From the NCBI GenBank assembly GCA_014799805.1, contig JAAVHJ010000010.1, positions 221,054-263,320 on the forward strand: a stretch of DNA of 42,267 bases, written 5' to 3'. The notes under the pieces are model-generated. The model made no database searches and was not told where the DNA came from. It worked only from the letters and a program-made list of their open reading frames with translations. Below are positions 34,197 through 42,267 of this stretch, piece by piece. The position numbers and the translations under genes were made by a program. Position 1 is the first letter of the stretch; every line of letters starts with the position of its first letter. The DNA is from Ruminococcus sp. (GTDB lineage: Bacteria > Bacillota > Clostridia > Oscillospirales > Ruminococcaceae).

Positions 34197-35174
34197 ATGA
34201 AGTTATACACGGATTATGCTTTGACAAAAACTGTTAAAAATGCAGAAAGATTTGTTACACCCAAAAATATGATTCTAAAAATTTTAATTTTTTTAGTTGT
34301 ATTTTATATCGGACAGATTGCCGAAAGCGTACCATTAATACTAGCAGTCATGCCGAGGCTTATGGCATGGGCAACGGAACAGATACAAATTACAGGTTCA
34401 CTTGATGAAACTGCATTGCAAGAAAAATTAACAAATTTATTAGCAGACCCTGCTAACACTAAAATTATGCTATATTGTACGATTTTTGCAACTTTGACTA
34501 CTTTGCTATTTTGCCGATTCATAGAGGGCAGAAAATTAGACACTTTGGGATTTCGCAAAAAACATGCCGTTTTGCATTATATTTCGGGCTTAGGTGTTGG
34601 ATTTTTGCTATTTAGTTTGGTTGTTTTACTATCACTTTGCATGGGTGGGATTACTTGGACTGGTTTGCAAAGCTTTTCGATTACTAGTATTTTAGTTATG
34701 CTGGGAGGGTGGCTTTTGCAAGGCATGAGCGAAGAAGTTATTTGTCGTGGCTATTTCATGACGACTATTTTAAGAAATTACAATCCAGTTTGGGCAGTTG
34801 TTGTAAATTCCGTCTTTTTTGGATTAATGCATGGCTTTAATAATGGCTTTTCTCTAGTGGCTTTTGTAAATTTAACATTATATGCGGTCATGATTTCGCT
34901 CTATGTTCTGAGGACAAATTCCCTATTTGGGGCATGTGCCATTCACAGCGTCTGGAATTTTGTACAAGGGAATTTCTATGGTTTGCCAGTCAGTGGCATT
35001 GATACGGGAGGAACAATTTTTTCTGTTTCTCTGGTAGAAAATGCGAATTTAGCAAATGGCGGAGATTTTGGACTGGAAGCAAGTCTGCCTTGTGCTATTG
35101 TCATGCTGATTGCAATTGCTGTATTATTATTTGTACCAATGAAATTTTTAGAGAATCAGGAGAAACAAGCATGA
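34197..35174 (+). CDS. CPBP-family intramembrane metalloprotease
   Basis: A 325-aa membrane protein with about seven helices. The Abi/CPBP motifs are complete: EEVICRGYF (EExxxR), FFGLMHGFNN (FxxxH) and CAIHSVWNF (HxxxN), the Glu and His being the predicted metal ligands. Such proteases process prenylated or peptide substrates, or protect against own bacteriocins; the target here is unknown. The ATG follows AAAGGAGG by eight bases. The gene overlaps the SDR gene by four bases (ATGA). Confidence 0.88.
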   Translation: MKLYTDYALTKTVKNAERFVTPKNMILKILIFLVVFYIGQIAESVPLILAVMPRLMAWATEQIQITGSLDETALQEKLTNLLADPANTKIMLYCTIFATLTTLLFCRFIEGRKLDTLGFRKKHAVLHYISGLGVGFLLFSLVVLLSLCMGGITWTGLQSFSITSILVMLGGWLLQGMSEEVICRGYFMTTILRNYNPVWAVVVNSVFFGLMHGFNNGFSLVAFVNLTLYAVMISLYVLRTNSLFGACAIHSVWNFVQGNFYGLPVSGIDTGGTIFSVSLVENANLANGGDFGLEASLPCAIVMLIAIAVLLFVPMKFLENQEKQA

Positions 35175-35884
35175 AAACAGTTTTCATTACAGGTGCAGGC
35201 GGTGGCATTGGGTCTAAAATGGCAGAATTATTTGCACAAGAGGGTTATTTTGTGATTTTGCATTATCATAACAATAAAAACACAGAACAGCTTGCAAAAA
35301 AATTACATGGTGTTGCTGTGCAAGCAGATTTAGCAGAAATTTCTGAAATTGAAACCATGATAAATGCTGTATTAAAAATCGCAGGGCATATTGATGTAGT
35401 AATTAATAATGCTGGTATCTCTATTTCAGGCTTATTGACGGATATTGCACCAGATACCAGAAAAAAATTATTTGCTGTGAATATTCTGGGAGCAATCGAA
35501 TGTACAAGATTATTATTACCACAGATGATTCATAGAAAATCAGGCTGTATTTTAAATATCAGCTCCATGTGGGGACAAGTGGGGGCTTCTTGTGAAGTGG
35601 ATTATTCCGCAACGAAATCTGCTATGATTGGCTTTACTAAGGCATTAGCACAGGAAGTTGCACCAAGTAATATTAGAGTCAATTGCATTGCCTGTGGTGT
35701 GATTCAAACGCCTATGCTAAATTGCTATGATAATCAGGTATTACAGCAACTTGCCGAAGAAACGCCTTTAGGACGACTTGGCATGCCAGAAGATATTGCA
35801 CAGACTGCTATTTTCTTATGTAGTGAAAAAGCTGGTTTTATTACAGGGCAAATTTTAGGTGTAAATGGGGGATTTGTGATTTAG
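35171..35884 (+). CDS. Short-chain dehydrogenase/reductase (FabG-like)
   Basis: A 237-aa classical SDR with cofactor motif TGAGGGIG, NNAGIS, catalytic Ser in LNISSMWG, YSATKSA (YxxxK) and the ending GQILGVNGGF. The closest resemblance is 3-oxoacyl-ACP reductase-like proteins, but the location away from fatty-acid genes leaves the substrate open. The ATG overlaps the CPBP stop, so the two are translationally coupled. A longer frame further upstream lies inside the CPBP gene and is not needed. Confidence 0.9.
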   Translation: MKTVFITGAGGGIGSKMAELFAQEGYFVILHYHNNKNTEQLAKKLHGVAVQADLAEISEIETMINAVLKIAGHIDVVINNAGISISGLLTDIAPDTRKKLFAVNILGAIECTRLLLPQMIHRKSGCILNISSMWGQVGASCEVDYSATKSAMIGFTKALAQEVAPSNIRVNCIACGVIQTPMLNCYDNQVLQQLAEETPLGRLGMPEDIAQTAIFLCSEKAGFITGQILGVNGGFVI

Positions 35885-35988
35885 TAAATGCGATATGTTT
35901 AATAAGTATTGATGCTAAACAGATAAAAATAAAATGACAAAGTGCAATCAAAGATTATTCTAAAAAATAAGAAAGGTTAATAATTAGT

Positions 35989-36423
35989 ATGGAGCTTGAA
36001 AAATTGCCTATCATAAATGGAATCATGTATTCAAATGGTAATATAGATAATATAGAAATATCCGTGCAAGACCGCAAAAGAACTTTGTGTAAACAAGAGT
36101 GTAATATATTATGTGACAATGAGATAGATTATACTTATGCTTATCCAAGTGCAGAACTCATAGTAGAAGAAATGAATTGCAAAATTATTTGTGGCGGAGG
36201 AAGTTATGGTGGAGATGGGTTTATTTTAGCTGTTTCTCTTGACTCAAATCAAATGATTTGGTTGGCTTCTTTTGATGAATCAAACCCATTTGTTAGTATG
36301 TATAGAGAGAAACAGCAGATATATGTTACCAATAACTGTGATGAGGTATGGAGAATTGATATCATTCATTCTCAGTGTATAGAAATAAGCATTGTGAAAA
36401 ATGGTTTCTATTTTGGACGATAG
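35989..36423 (+). CDS. Unknown 144-aa protein, immunity-like context
   Basis: Cytoplasmic by appearance, with no signal peptide or membrane segment. It is beta-rich (IWLASFDESNPFVSMY, IYVTNNCDEVWRIDII) with a glycine cluster ICGGGSYGGDGFILAV. It is not recognised as a named family. Small single-domain proteins of this style are common as immunity proteins in polymorphic toxin clusters, and the next gene resembles Imm50, so the same role is possible. The ATG has a GAAAGG SD. No toxin gene is in the window. Confidence 0.6.
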   Translation: MELEKLPIINGIMYSNGNIDNIEISVQDRKRTLCKQECNILCDNEIDYTYAYPSAELIVEEMNCKIICGGGSYGGDGFILAVSLDSNQMIWLASFDESNPFVSMYREKQQIYVTNNCDEVWRIDIIHSQCIEISIVKNGFYFGR

Positions 36424-36452
36424 TACTTGAAATATTGAAAGGGAGTAAAATT

Positions 36453-36859
36453 ATGCATGGTATTGTCAACTGGTTTGTATTATCTAATATATTTGGAAAT
36501 GATTTTCAGTTTACAGATGCCTTAATAGAATATGTACGGAGTGAACCGCTTTCAGGTAATATATATATATAGAATTTGTTATAAGTAATAAGGTGATTAA
36601 TCCGCCTGCCAGATGGAAACAATGGGATAAAGTTTATGTGAAGATTGATTTTTCATTTGTAAGAAAATTATATTATCGAATCGAAAATAAGCAATTTATG
36701 ATTCAACCATTTACGATTAGAACACAGGAACAAGCTTTTTTTATAAAGATTACAGATAGAAATTGCAATATAATAGAATTTGCATTTGAAGCGGCACGTA
36801 TACAAAATGTCAAACCATTAATCTATAAGGAAGAATATGGTAGATATGAAGTTTGTTAA
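36453..36859 (+). pseudogene. Imm50-like protein frameshifted in an AT repeat
   Basis: The first frame codes MHGIVNWFVLSNIFGNDFQF and stops 13 bases into an AT dinucleotide run (about 36559-36571). A second frame then codes EFVISNKVINPPARWKQW through to GRYEVC. Removing one AT unit joins them into a continuous protein of about 134 aa. The start (NIFGNDFQFTDALIEYVR) and the middle resemble the Imm50 immunity family. The SD before the ATG is GGGAG. The break could be decay or reversible slippage. Confidence 0.6.
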
Positions 36860-37130
36860 AATACTGCTACAAATCTAAAATTTTAGGAAGTGCTGATTAT
36901 ATTGCAGGAAGTTTGCGGTTTTTAGTTACGATGAAATTTAACGAAAAAATAAAGCGATTGAATTAATTGAGAAAGATTAATTCTTATATAATAATTTAAT
37001 GATTCACTCTGCTTGAAATTACTGTAATAATAAGTAAAATTATGAAAAAAGATGATGGGTTTTATTCAGCTTTGCAATTATTTTCGAGCATATATTGAAT
37101 CGCTTTGCTATAAAATTAATTTATCAAAAA
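36860..37130. other. Gene-free stretch
   Basis: About 270 AT-rich bases with only very short frames and no clear SD, promoter or repeat. It separates the immunity-like genes from the convergent lipoprotein gene. I see nothing I can name in it. Confidence 0.6.
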
Positions 37131-37158
37131 ACTGCATTGATGTATTTATCAATGCAGT
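37131..37158. terminator. Bidirectional terminator
   Basis: Perfect 11-bp stem ACTGCATTGAT/ATCAATGCAGT with a GTATTT loop, flanked by AAAAA and TTTTA so it works in both directions, mainly for the minus-strand lipoprotein gene. Confidence 0.8.
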
Positions 37159-37173
37159 TTTAGTTATGATTTA

Positions 37174-38517
37174 TCATGATTCAGCAACAGTATTTTCATA
37201 ATTATAAGTTTCTATATTTTTTGTCACACATTCATTAAACATGCTGTCTAAATCTGGATAGCCCTTGAATTTATAAAATACAGAAAATCCCCAACCGCTT
37301 GGGTAGCCATAATTACTCTCACAAGAATTATCGCACATCTTGCCAGAGCTTAAATCAACAGAACAAGTACCGTCTTCTAATAATTTAATATCTGAATAGC
37401 GATAGAATATATAATATGTTTCTTCGCCGTCAACTTTTTCATCACTGCTTCCACCACGAACATATGCATGAATGCCTGCTGTATAACGATATACAAGATA
37501 AATTGTATTATATGGATTTGCAGAGAAACCCTCTTTTGCTGTCAGAAGATAATAACCAATAAATTCAGATTTTTTCATAGAAACATCTTCTTCCCAACCT
37601 GCTGAATAGGATTGTAAACTATCATTGGCTTGACTCTGCAGTTTTTCCTGCATATCTTTTGGAATTTCATCAATTGCCATGACATAAGAAGTTAATCCAT
37701 CAACAGTATATTTTTTTTCAGATACAGTAGGAATTTTTCCTTTTTTCCTGCAATAATTTTTTAAGTTATTATCTATATTGCTATTATTATTTATAATATC
37801 TTCAAATCTATGAAAATCGCCATTGCTGTCAATATAACCCTCATAGCCTTCATCGTCAAGCTCATAGCCATAAATTTCAGATTCATCAACATAATCAGTC
37901 CACGCTGGAGAATTAGAAGAACTGTTATCAGAAGCACTTACTGTAATTGTTATCACATCGCCATTTTTTAAATCAGCAGTTTTATCTGCCGTATAAATCA
38001 AGCCATCTACGACAGCTCCGCTTGTATTAATATTTGCAGTACCATTTGGTGCAATGCCACTATATTCAATTGTAATATTCTCAAATGGGTCAAATTCTTC
38101 AGGTTGTTCTAATCCCGAAATTGTATAGCTTGTATCTTCATGACTGAAATCAACAGGATATTTTTCTTTCATAGATTCTTCATCAGAAATATTCCATTGA
38201 TAAGTAATACTGTCGCCATTTGATAAACCACTTGTTTGATTTAATGTTCCCTTGAGAGAATCAGAAATTTGCATTTCTACTTCCAGCAAATCCATTTCAG
38301 ACACTTCACTTTTTAGACCAAATGCAGACGGATTTTCTGTAATCATTTTGTCTAAATCAAAACTACTTGACGCTGTGCCAACTGTGTCATAGCCGCTATA
38401 ATCAACAGTCAAATAATCATTTAAATTTATTTTGGTTCTTCCGCACCCTGTTAAAACTGCACACATGCTTAAACTTAGCATTGTCATCGCAATACTACAT
38501 ATTTTATATTTTTTCAT
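37174..38517 (-). CDS. Large lipoprotein of unknown function
   Basis: A 447-aa lipoprotein. The signal peptide ends in the lipobox LTGC. The ATG at MKKYKICSIAMTMLS was chosen because it opens the signal peptide; upstream in-frame residues do not fit one. The first half contains two beta-sandwich-like segments (LTVDYSGYDTVGTASSSFDL and ITIEYSGIAPNGTANINTSG), repeated units of a type often seen in Clostridial lipoproteins and zinc-ribbon proteins. The second half is mixed with Tyr-rich strands (YYIFYRYSDIKLLEDG). No catalytic motif is recognised. It is probably co-transcribed with the small membrane protein gene upstream. Confidence 0.75.
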   Translation of the reverse strand: MKKYKICSIAMTMLSLSMCAVLTGCGRTKINLNDYLTVDYSGYDTVGTASSSFDLDKMITENPSAFGLKSEVSEMDLLEVEMQISDSLKGTLNQTSGLSNGDSITYQWNISDEESMKEKYPVDFSHEDTSYTISGLEQPEEFDPFENITIEYSGIAPNGTANINTSGAVVDGLIYTADKTADLKNGDVITITVSASDNSSSNSPAWTDYVDESEIYGYELDDEGYEGYIDSNGDFHRFEDIINNNSNIDNNLKNYCRKKGKIPTVSEKKYTVDGLTSYVMAIDEIPKDMQEKLQSQANDSLQSYSAGWEEDVSMKKSEFIGYYLLTAKEGFSANPYNTIYLVYRYTAGIHAYVRGGSSDEKVDGEETYYIFYRYSDIKLLEDGTCSVDLSSGKMCDNSCESNYGYPSGWGFSVFYKFKGYPDLDSMFNECVTKNIETYNYENTVAES

Positions 38518-38656
38518 AAAAAAATTATTTTTCCTTTCTGAACAATCTGCCGAATCACACAAATCATGTGCAAAAAACAGCTGGCTGAACAAGATACACG
38601 CTGTTTTTTTTCGCTTCACGTTCTGCCAGAAGTTTTCTGAAATCACTAATTTGAAT

Positions 38657-38908
38657 TTAATTATTTGAATAAGAATCCTGAGAGGTAAGCTTTTTCTTGA
38701 TATCTGAAATATTCTGACTGATTTCACAAATCATCATAATGCCAGATACACTGATGAATGCAATGACAACTCCTATAACAATCACCAGAATTCCCACTAG
38801 TGCATTATCTGCGCTGTTTCCGACAACGATTCCCGTAATCACCGAAGCAATTACACCAAGTCCGACTGTAATTTTTCCAAGACCTTTCATAATATTTGTC
38901 CAAAACAT
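38657..38908 (-). CDS. Small membrane protein
   Basis: An 83-aa protein with two transmembrane helices (about residues 11-30 and 36-60) and a short charged C-terminus (ISQNISDIKKKL). The strong SD AAGGAGG and a consensus promoter support it. It precedes the lipoprotein gene on the same strand by about 140 bases. No family is recognised. Confidence 0.75.
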   Translation of the reverse strand: MFWTNIMKGLGKITVGLGVIASVITGIVVGNSADNALVGILVIVIGVVIAFISVSGIMMICEISQNISDIKKKLTSQDSYSNN

Positions 38909-38980
38909 AATTTTTCCTCCTTGATTTAATTTAATTTAAATTTAAAAAATATTTTGGTTTGTCTGAAAAACCATGCTTGA

Positions 38981-39009
38981 ATTATAGCATAAAAATTTAT
39001 CTTATGCAA
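38981..39009 (-). promoter_or_regulatory. Promoter of the small membrane protein-lipoprotein unit
   Basis: On the minus strand, TTGCAT and TATAAT with a 17-bp spacer, about 70 bases before the start codon. Confidence 0.7.
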
Positions 39010-39062
39010 TAAAAATCAACAGTTTGTATTCCAAAAATCTACAAGTTGAGTACAAGTGAAAA

Positions 39063-39356
39063 TTATTTAGATTTTTTTCTTAATAATGCAATTGCCATTT
39101 CTAAAAATCTGATTTCTTCATCTGTTAAATCACTTACATCAAGTGCTTGTTTTTTATCTTCAATGCCCAGCAAATAATCTGTTGACACATGAAATACACT
39201 TGCAATTTTTACCAGAATTTCTGGCGGTGGCATTCTTTCATATAATTCATAATTACTAATCGTTGCTTTTGTTACCCAAATACATTTTGCAAGTTGTTTT
39301 TGTGTCATATTTGCTTCTTTGCGGAGCTGTTTTAATCGTTCACCAAATTTTGTCAT
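39063..39356 (-). CDS. XRE-family HTH regulator (paralogue 1)
   Basis: A 97-aa SinR/Cro-like regulator: GERLKQLRKEANMTQKQLAKCIWVTKATISNYELYERMPPPE is the HTH, followed by LVKIASVFHVSTDYLLGIEDK. A short C-terminal segment DVSDLTDEEIRFLEMAIALLR is likely a dimerisation helix. It is a clear paralogue of the next gene (shared NYELxERxPPP, STDYLLG, DVSxLxxxEIxFL). The SD is AGGAGA. Confidence 0.9.
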   Translation of the reverse strand: MTKFGERLKQLRKEANMTQKQLAKCIWVTKATISNYELYERMPPPEILVKIASVFHVSTDYLLGIEDKKQALDVSDLTDEEIRFLEMAIALLRKKSK

Positions 39357-39404
39357 AGAGACTTCTCCTATCGTTTTAAAATTTTCAGAATTTTACAATT
39401 TATC

Positions 39405-39434
39405 ATTATAACATGATTTCACAAAAAACGACAA
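39405..39434 (-). promoter_or_regulatory. Probable promoter of XRE paralogue 1
   Basis: On the minus strand, TTGTCG and TATAAT with an 18-bp spacer, about 50 bases upstream of the start. Confidence 0.5.
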
Positions 39435-39489
39435 GAGAAATCCACAAAATAAATACTGCAATAACACAAGATGAAAATTTTTAAAAATT

Positions 39490-39783
39490 TTATTTATGAT
39501 GTTTTTTCAATAATTTAATTGCAAGTTGCAAAAATTGAATTTCATCATTGGATAAACCGCTGACATCAAGCATTTTTCTTTTGTCACCAACCCCAAGCAA
39601 GTAATCTACAGATACACCGAATACCCTTGCAAGAGCAATTAAAACATCTGGTGGAGGTGTTCTCTCACCCAATTCATAATTGCTGACAGCTCCTTTTGTC
39701 ATATTAATGCTTTTTGCAAGCTGTTCTTGTGTCATGTTATGATTCTGACGTAATTTTTTTAATATTCTTCCGAAATCTGACAT
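39490..39783 (-). CDS. XRE-family HTH regulator (paralogue 2)
   Basis: A 97-aa paralogue of the downstream gene: GRILKKLRQNHNMTQEQLAKSINMTKGAVSNYELGERTPPPD (HTH) and VSVDYLLGVGDK, then SGLSNDEIQFLQLAIKLLKK. The SD is AGGAG with spacing of eight. Its promoter carries the palindrome CAACCGGTTG at the estimated transcription start, a likely autoregulatory operator. Tandem duplication explains the pair. Confidence 0.9.
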   Translation of the reverse strand: MSDFGRILKKLRQNHNMTQEQLAKSINMTKGAVSNYELGERTPPPDVLIALARVFGVSVDYLLGVGDKRKMLDVSGLSNDEIQFLQLAIKLLKKHHK

Positions 39784-39808
39784 AGGATTTCACTCCTGTT
39801 TTTTTATT

Positions 39809-39854
39809 CAACCGGTTGTATTTTTATCATAACACAAAAATTTTTCTTTGTAAA
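39809..39854 (-). promoter_or_regulatory. Promoter and palindromic operator of XRE paralogue 2
   Basis: On the minus strand, TTTACA and TATGAT with a 17-bp spacer. The 10-bp perfect palindrome CAACCGGTTG sits about seven bases after the -10, where a bound repressor would block initiation. Confidence 0.6.
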
Positions 39855-39911
39855 TGTGAAGTTGCGTATTTTCAAATTTACTTAAAACAGGCAAAAAAAT
39901 AATAATATCTA

Positions 39912-40005
39912 TTTTAAGTATAATAAATTATACTTAAAACAGACAAAAATAAATAGGCAAAAATAAATATCTGCTTTCAGTATAATCTATTATACTGAAA
40001 GCAGA
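39912..40005. repeat. Two large related palindromes
   Basis: Palindrome 1 (39912-39939) has a 13-bp stem with a 2-base loop; palindrome 2 (39970-40005) has a perfect 17-bp stem with a CT loop. Both contain AGTATAAT/ATTATACT and are followed on the minus strand by T-rich tails (TATTTATTTTTG and TATTATTATTTTTTT). They may be tandem terminators of the 608-aa gene or copies of a small mobile palindromic unit. Confidence 0.7.
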
Positions 40006-40036
40006 CAAATAGTAATTAAAATAACTAAAAATTTTT

Positions 40037-41863
40037 TTATTCATGTTCTGTTAATTCTATAATTTCCTCGGCACCATTGAAGACTTTTAAAATTTCAGCA
40101 TATATTTTTTTGGAATTGACATTCATGCCAATTTGAATTAATCCCCATAAATACCAATCTTCAGGATAGAATTTTAATTTATAAGAAATAATTTCTAAAA
40201 GATTTTCTAAATTTTCCTGTTTCATATTTGAAATTTTTTCTAAAAATCGTTGTTTATTTTTTTCTGAATAGGTAAATTCTTGTTCTAGCAAATCGGGAAT
40301 TGTTTCATAAGAGAGAGAATATAATTTTATATAAATCTCCAGAGATTCTTGAAGTTTAACTTGCTGAAGCTTCTCATGCATGTATTCATAAGAATATATT
40401 TTTCCTAGGCCATACATTGTACCATCTTCTTCATAATCCATAGTTAAGTTCCAGAGTAATCTTTCAAGAGCTTTGGATTCTATTTTTGTAATAACAGATG
40501 ATGTTAAATCATTTTTAAGTATTTTTTTCATAAATGGATATAAAATATGATTCTTAAATGTCCAAAAATGAAAATAAAAATAATCATCAAAATTAAAAAA
40601 CACAGAAGAATATTCCAGTAAAATATCTTGTAAGGCAGATGGAAACGAACAAAGCGATTTCACAATATCATCTATAGATGGCAATTTTTTTTGAGAGATT
40701 CTTTTCGCATTTGGCTTAGTATTGCCGACAATTGTTTGTAAGTCTCCAAATAATTTTATTTTGTCAGACTCTGTTAATTCTGTAAAAGCAATTTTTACTT
40801 GTTTGATAAATTCTATTTGTTCTTTTTTTGTTCCAAGTAATTGATAATTTACAACAGCTTCTAAATGCATTTGCAAAATAATATCATAATCTGATACAGG
40901 ATATTTATCAATTAAAATCTCTTGTTGCATTATTTTTTTTTCAAAAGCCATGATAATTTCATCTAAAATTTTTTCAAGCATTTTAATATATATTTCAGAA
41001 TCAAGATTCTGATAAATTTTATAAATACCAAATCTTTGTTGTTCCAAGGATAATATTTCTCTTTCTTTCTTAATAAGTTCTAACTGCTTCCCATGTTTAC
41101 GAAGTTGTGTGTATTCCAAAACTCTTAATTTTTCCTGGAATTCTGATGTTTCTAAGAGATTTGTACTACTTGGAAGAATTTCCGCAAATCGCAAACATGC
41201 TTCAAATTGTTTTTCAATCAAATGATGCAGTACAGGCGGATAATGTAATATATAAAATCTCATTTTTTTATCAATTTTTGAATAAATTTTTTTATTCTGC
41301 ATGAGCAAAAATAAATATTTTGCGTCCCATTCTTTTTGGAATAATATAAAATAGCCCAAATAATCAAATTTTCCATTTTTTAAATAGTTATTTACAAAAA
41401 TTTTATTTCCATCTGATGGGCTATATATTTCATCTATATTTTGACTTACAAAAAAATTTAAAATTTTATACTGTGTTTCAGCATTGAATTTCACATTAGA
41501 TTTGGGATTTAAATAAATACTAATTGTTTTTTGTGTTACCCCAATGAAGTCCCCTAACTGCTGTTGTAAGATTTTAATATTGCGTTTTTGATTCAGAAAT
41601 TTAAAATACTCTCTGAAAAATTTTAAAAAAATTCTATTATCAATATGATGATAAGTTTTAAAACAAGCTTTTTCCTGTACAAAAGAAATAATTTTTAGCA
41701 CAAGATTTATATTATTTTCCAAAGTTTTTGAATAATTATCATCATTTAAATAGCGTCCTACTGACCTTTTATCTCTGCCGATTGCTTCGCCAAGTTCCTC
41801 TTGTGTAATGACAAGTTCTATCATGCTAGTTCTTAGCCATTGTATAAAATATTTTCCGTTCAT
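40037..41863 (-). CDS. 608-aa protein with two N-terminal HTH segments, unknown function
   Basis: A large soluble-looking protein not recognised as a named family. Two predicted HTH segments lie in the first 130 residues: ITQEELGEAIGRDKRSVGRYL, with DDNYSKTLENNI following, and ILQQQLGDFIGVTQKTISIYL followed by NPKS. Their similar xxQxxLGxxIGxxxxxxxxYL pattern suggests duplication. The remaining 450 residues are helical, Lys/Glu/Ile-rich and have no visible catalytic motif; repeat-like helices (KEREILSLEQQR, SEIYIKMLEKIL) recall TPR-like sensor domains of RRNPP-type regulators, but no motif proves it. Promoter TTGACA-17-TATAAT is very strong. The SD is AAAGGA. Confidence 0.8.
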   Translation of the reverse strand: MNGKYFIQWLRTSMIELVITQEELGEAIGRDKRSVGRYLNDDNYSKTLENNINLVLKIISFVQEKACFKTYHHIDNRIFLKFFREYFKFLNQKRNIKILQQQLGDFIGVTQKTISIYLNPKSNVKFNAETQYKILNFFVSQNIDEIYSPSDGNKIFVNNYLKNGKFDYLGYFILFQKEWDAKYLFLLMQNKKIYSKIDKKMRFYILHYPPVLHHLIEKQFEACLRFAEILPSSTNLLETSEFQEKLRVLEYTQLRKHGKQLELIKKEREILSLEQQRFGIYKIYQNLDSEIYIKMLEKILDEIIMAFEKKIMQQEILIDKYPVSDYDIILQMHLEAVVNYQLLGTKKEQIEFIKQVKIAFTELTESDKIKLFGDLQTIVGNTKPNAKRISQKKLPSIDDIVKSLCSFPSALQDILLEYSSVFFNFDDYFYFHFWTFKNHILYPFMKKILKNDLTSSVITKIESKALERLLWNLTMDYEEDGTMYGLGKIYSYEYMHEKLQQVKLQESLEIYIKLYSLSYETIPDLLEQEFTYSEKNKQRFLEKISNMKQENLENLLEIISYKLKFYPEDWYLWGLIQIGMNVNSKKIYAEILKVFNGAEEIIELTEHE

Positions 41864-42195
41864 AAATTTTTTATCCTTTATGTAAATTAGGTCAAGTAAT
41901 TATATTATAAAAACATTAAAAAGTGATGTTTTAGTCATATTTTAAATGCAACATAATATAATTATATCATTTTTTTATAATATTGTCAATACAATTTAAT
42001 ATTATTTTCAGGGCAACCGCATGAAATTTTGGTAGAAATTTGTTTGTTATAAATAAAAAATAAACTTATATATTAGCTAAGTTAGATTATTCCATTTTGA
42101 AATGTATTTCTAGGCGGTCGCATTAATGTTATTCGTCAAAATTGTCAATTAACGTGAATTCGATGAAAAAAATAGAAAAAACCGCCAAAATCTGT
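41864..42195. other. AT-rich intergenic region with a promoter of the 608-aa gene
   Basis: About 330 bases with no gene. It holds the minus-strand promoter described separately, and further right only short AT-rich sequence. A GCAACCGCAT string and a GCGGTCGCAT string are loosely alike, but I cannot call them repeats or element ends. Confidence 0.5.
41961..41989 (-). promoter_or_regulatory. Consensus promoter of the 608-aa gene
   Basis: On the minus strand, perfect TTGACA and TATAAT with a 17-bp spacer, giving a leader of about 90 nt. Confidence 0.85.
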
Positions 42196-42201
42196 TATAA
42201 T
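42196..42201 (+). promoter_or_regulatory. Extended -10 promoter at right edge
   Basis: TGTTATAAT (TGn plus TATAAT), with no good -35, about 40 bases before the next ATG. Confidence 0.45.
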
Positions 42202-42243
42202 GAGAATAACCACAAACTCAAAGTAGCAGAAAGGCGGCTTTTT

Positions 42244-42267
42244 ATGGAACAAATAGCAATTTTTTGT
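42244..42267 (+). CDS. Start of a gene cut by the window edge (possibly an IS transposase)
   Basis: Only eight codons are visible (MEQIAIFC) after an AAAGGCGG SD. The opening recalls IS982-type transposases, which often begin with an IxxFCxIDDFC pattern, but eight residues cannot establish this. A GGCGG / ACCGCC inverted pair flanks the promoter region. Confidence 0.3.

Noticed and set aside
36860-37130. Small frames such as one starting MKKDDGFYS
   Set aside because: Very short, without a proper SD or homology.
42006-42125. Inverted or direct repeats around GCAACCGCAT and GCGGTCGCAT as insertion-element ends
   Set aside because: Three mismatches in ten bases and no target-site duplication can be seen because the element, if any, runs out of the window.

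Overview
The window is AT-rich, roughly two-thirds A+T by eye. It has strong Shine-Dalgarno (SD) sites, short intergenic gaps and consensus sigma-A type promoters. Gene content (gyrA, cysS, murA, rlmH, glmS, bipA/typA, a TatD-associated radical SAM protein, a Na/Pi-PhoU protein) and several BspA-like leucine-rich repeat proteins suggest a low-GC Gram-positive gut Clostridium relative, probably Ruminococcus/Oscillospiraceae-like. That placement is inference.

Layout. (1) 1-13.3 kb, + strand, is housekeeping: the gyrA 3' end, a calcineurin-like phosphoesterase, CCA-adding enzyme, a PhoP/PhoR-like two-component pair, cysS behind a promoter and leader hairpin, two cyclophilin-like surface proteins, murA, a YycJ-like beta-lactamase fold hydrolase, a broken solitary hsdS, rlmH and a radical SAM protein. 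(2) 13.4-20.2 kb, + strand, is a compact phage-derived cassette with intact frames: small and large terminase, portal, capsid, protease-like protein, small connector-like proteins and a baseplate-hub-like protein. It has no integrase, lysis genes, tape measure or tail tube. (3) 20.3-27.4 kb, - strand, is glmS followed by four overlapping genes for membrane-anchored LRR proteins. (4) 27.5-28.1 kb and 33.3-33.9 kb are two similar modules. Each has a small XRE regulator divergent from a promoter-driven mini-CRISPR of two type I-E-like repeats and one 33-nt spacer, with a shared 14-nt sequence just before the first repeat. No cas gene is in the window. (5) Between and after these lie bipA, an LRR lipoprotein, a tyrosine-phosphatase-like protein, a Na/Pi-PhoU protein, a small phage-like ORF, a CPBP protease and an SDR. 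(6) 36-42.3 kb is accessory: immunity-like genes (one frameshifted in an AT repeat), a lipoprotein, a small membrane protein, two paralogous XRE regulators, two large palindromes, a 608-aa protein with two predicted N-terminal HTH segments, and the start of another gene cut by the window edge.

The most novel candidate is the duplicated XRE plus mini-CRISPR module. The two copies share architecture, period, pre-repeat sequence and promoter spacing but carry unrelated spacers. This looks more like regulated, dedicated guide-RNA genes than decayed immune arrays. The spacer at the first locus matches 16 of its first 18 bases, with a perfect 8-nt seed, inside the neighbouring glmS gene. The second candidate is the minimal phage head/packaging cassette, which could be a domesticated particle or transfer agent, or a prophage remnant.
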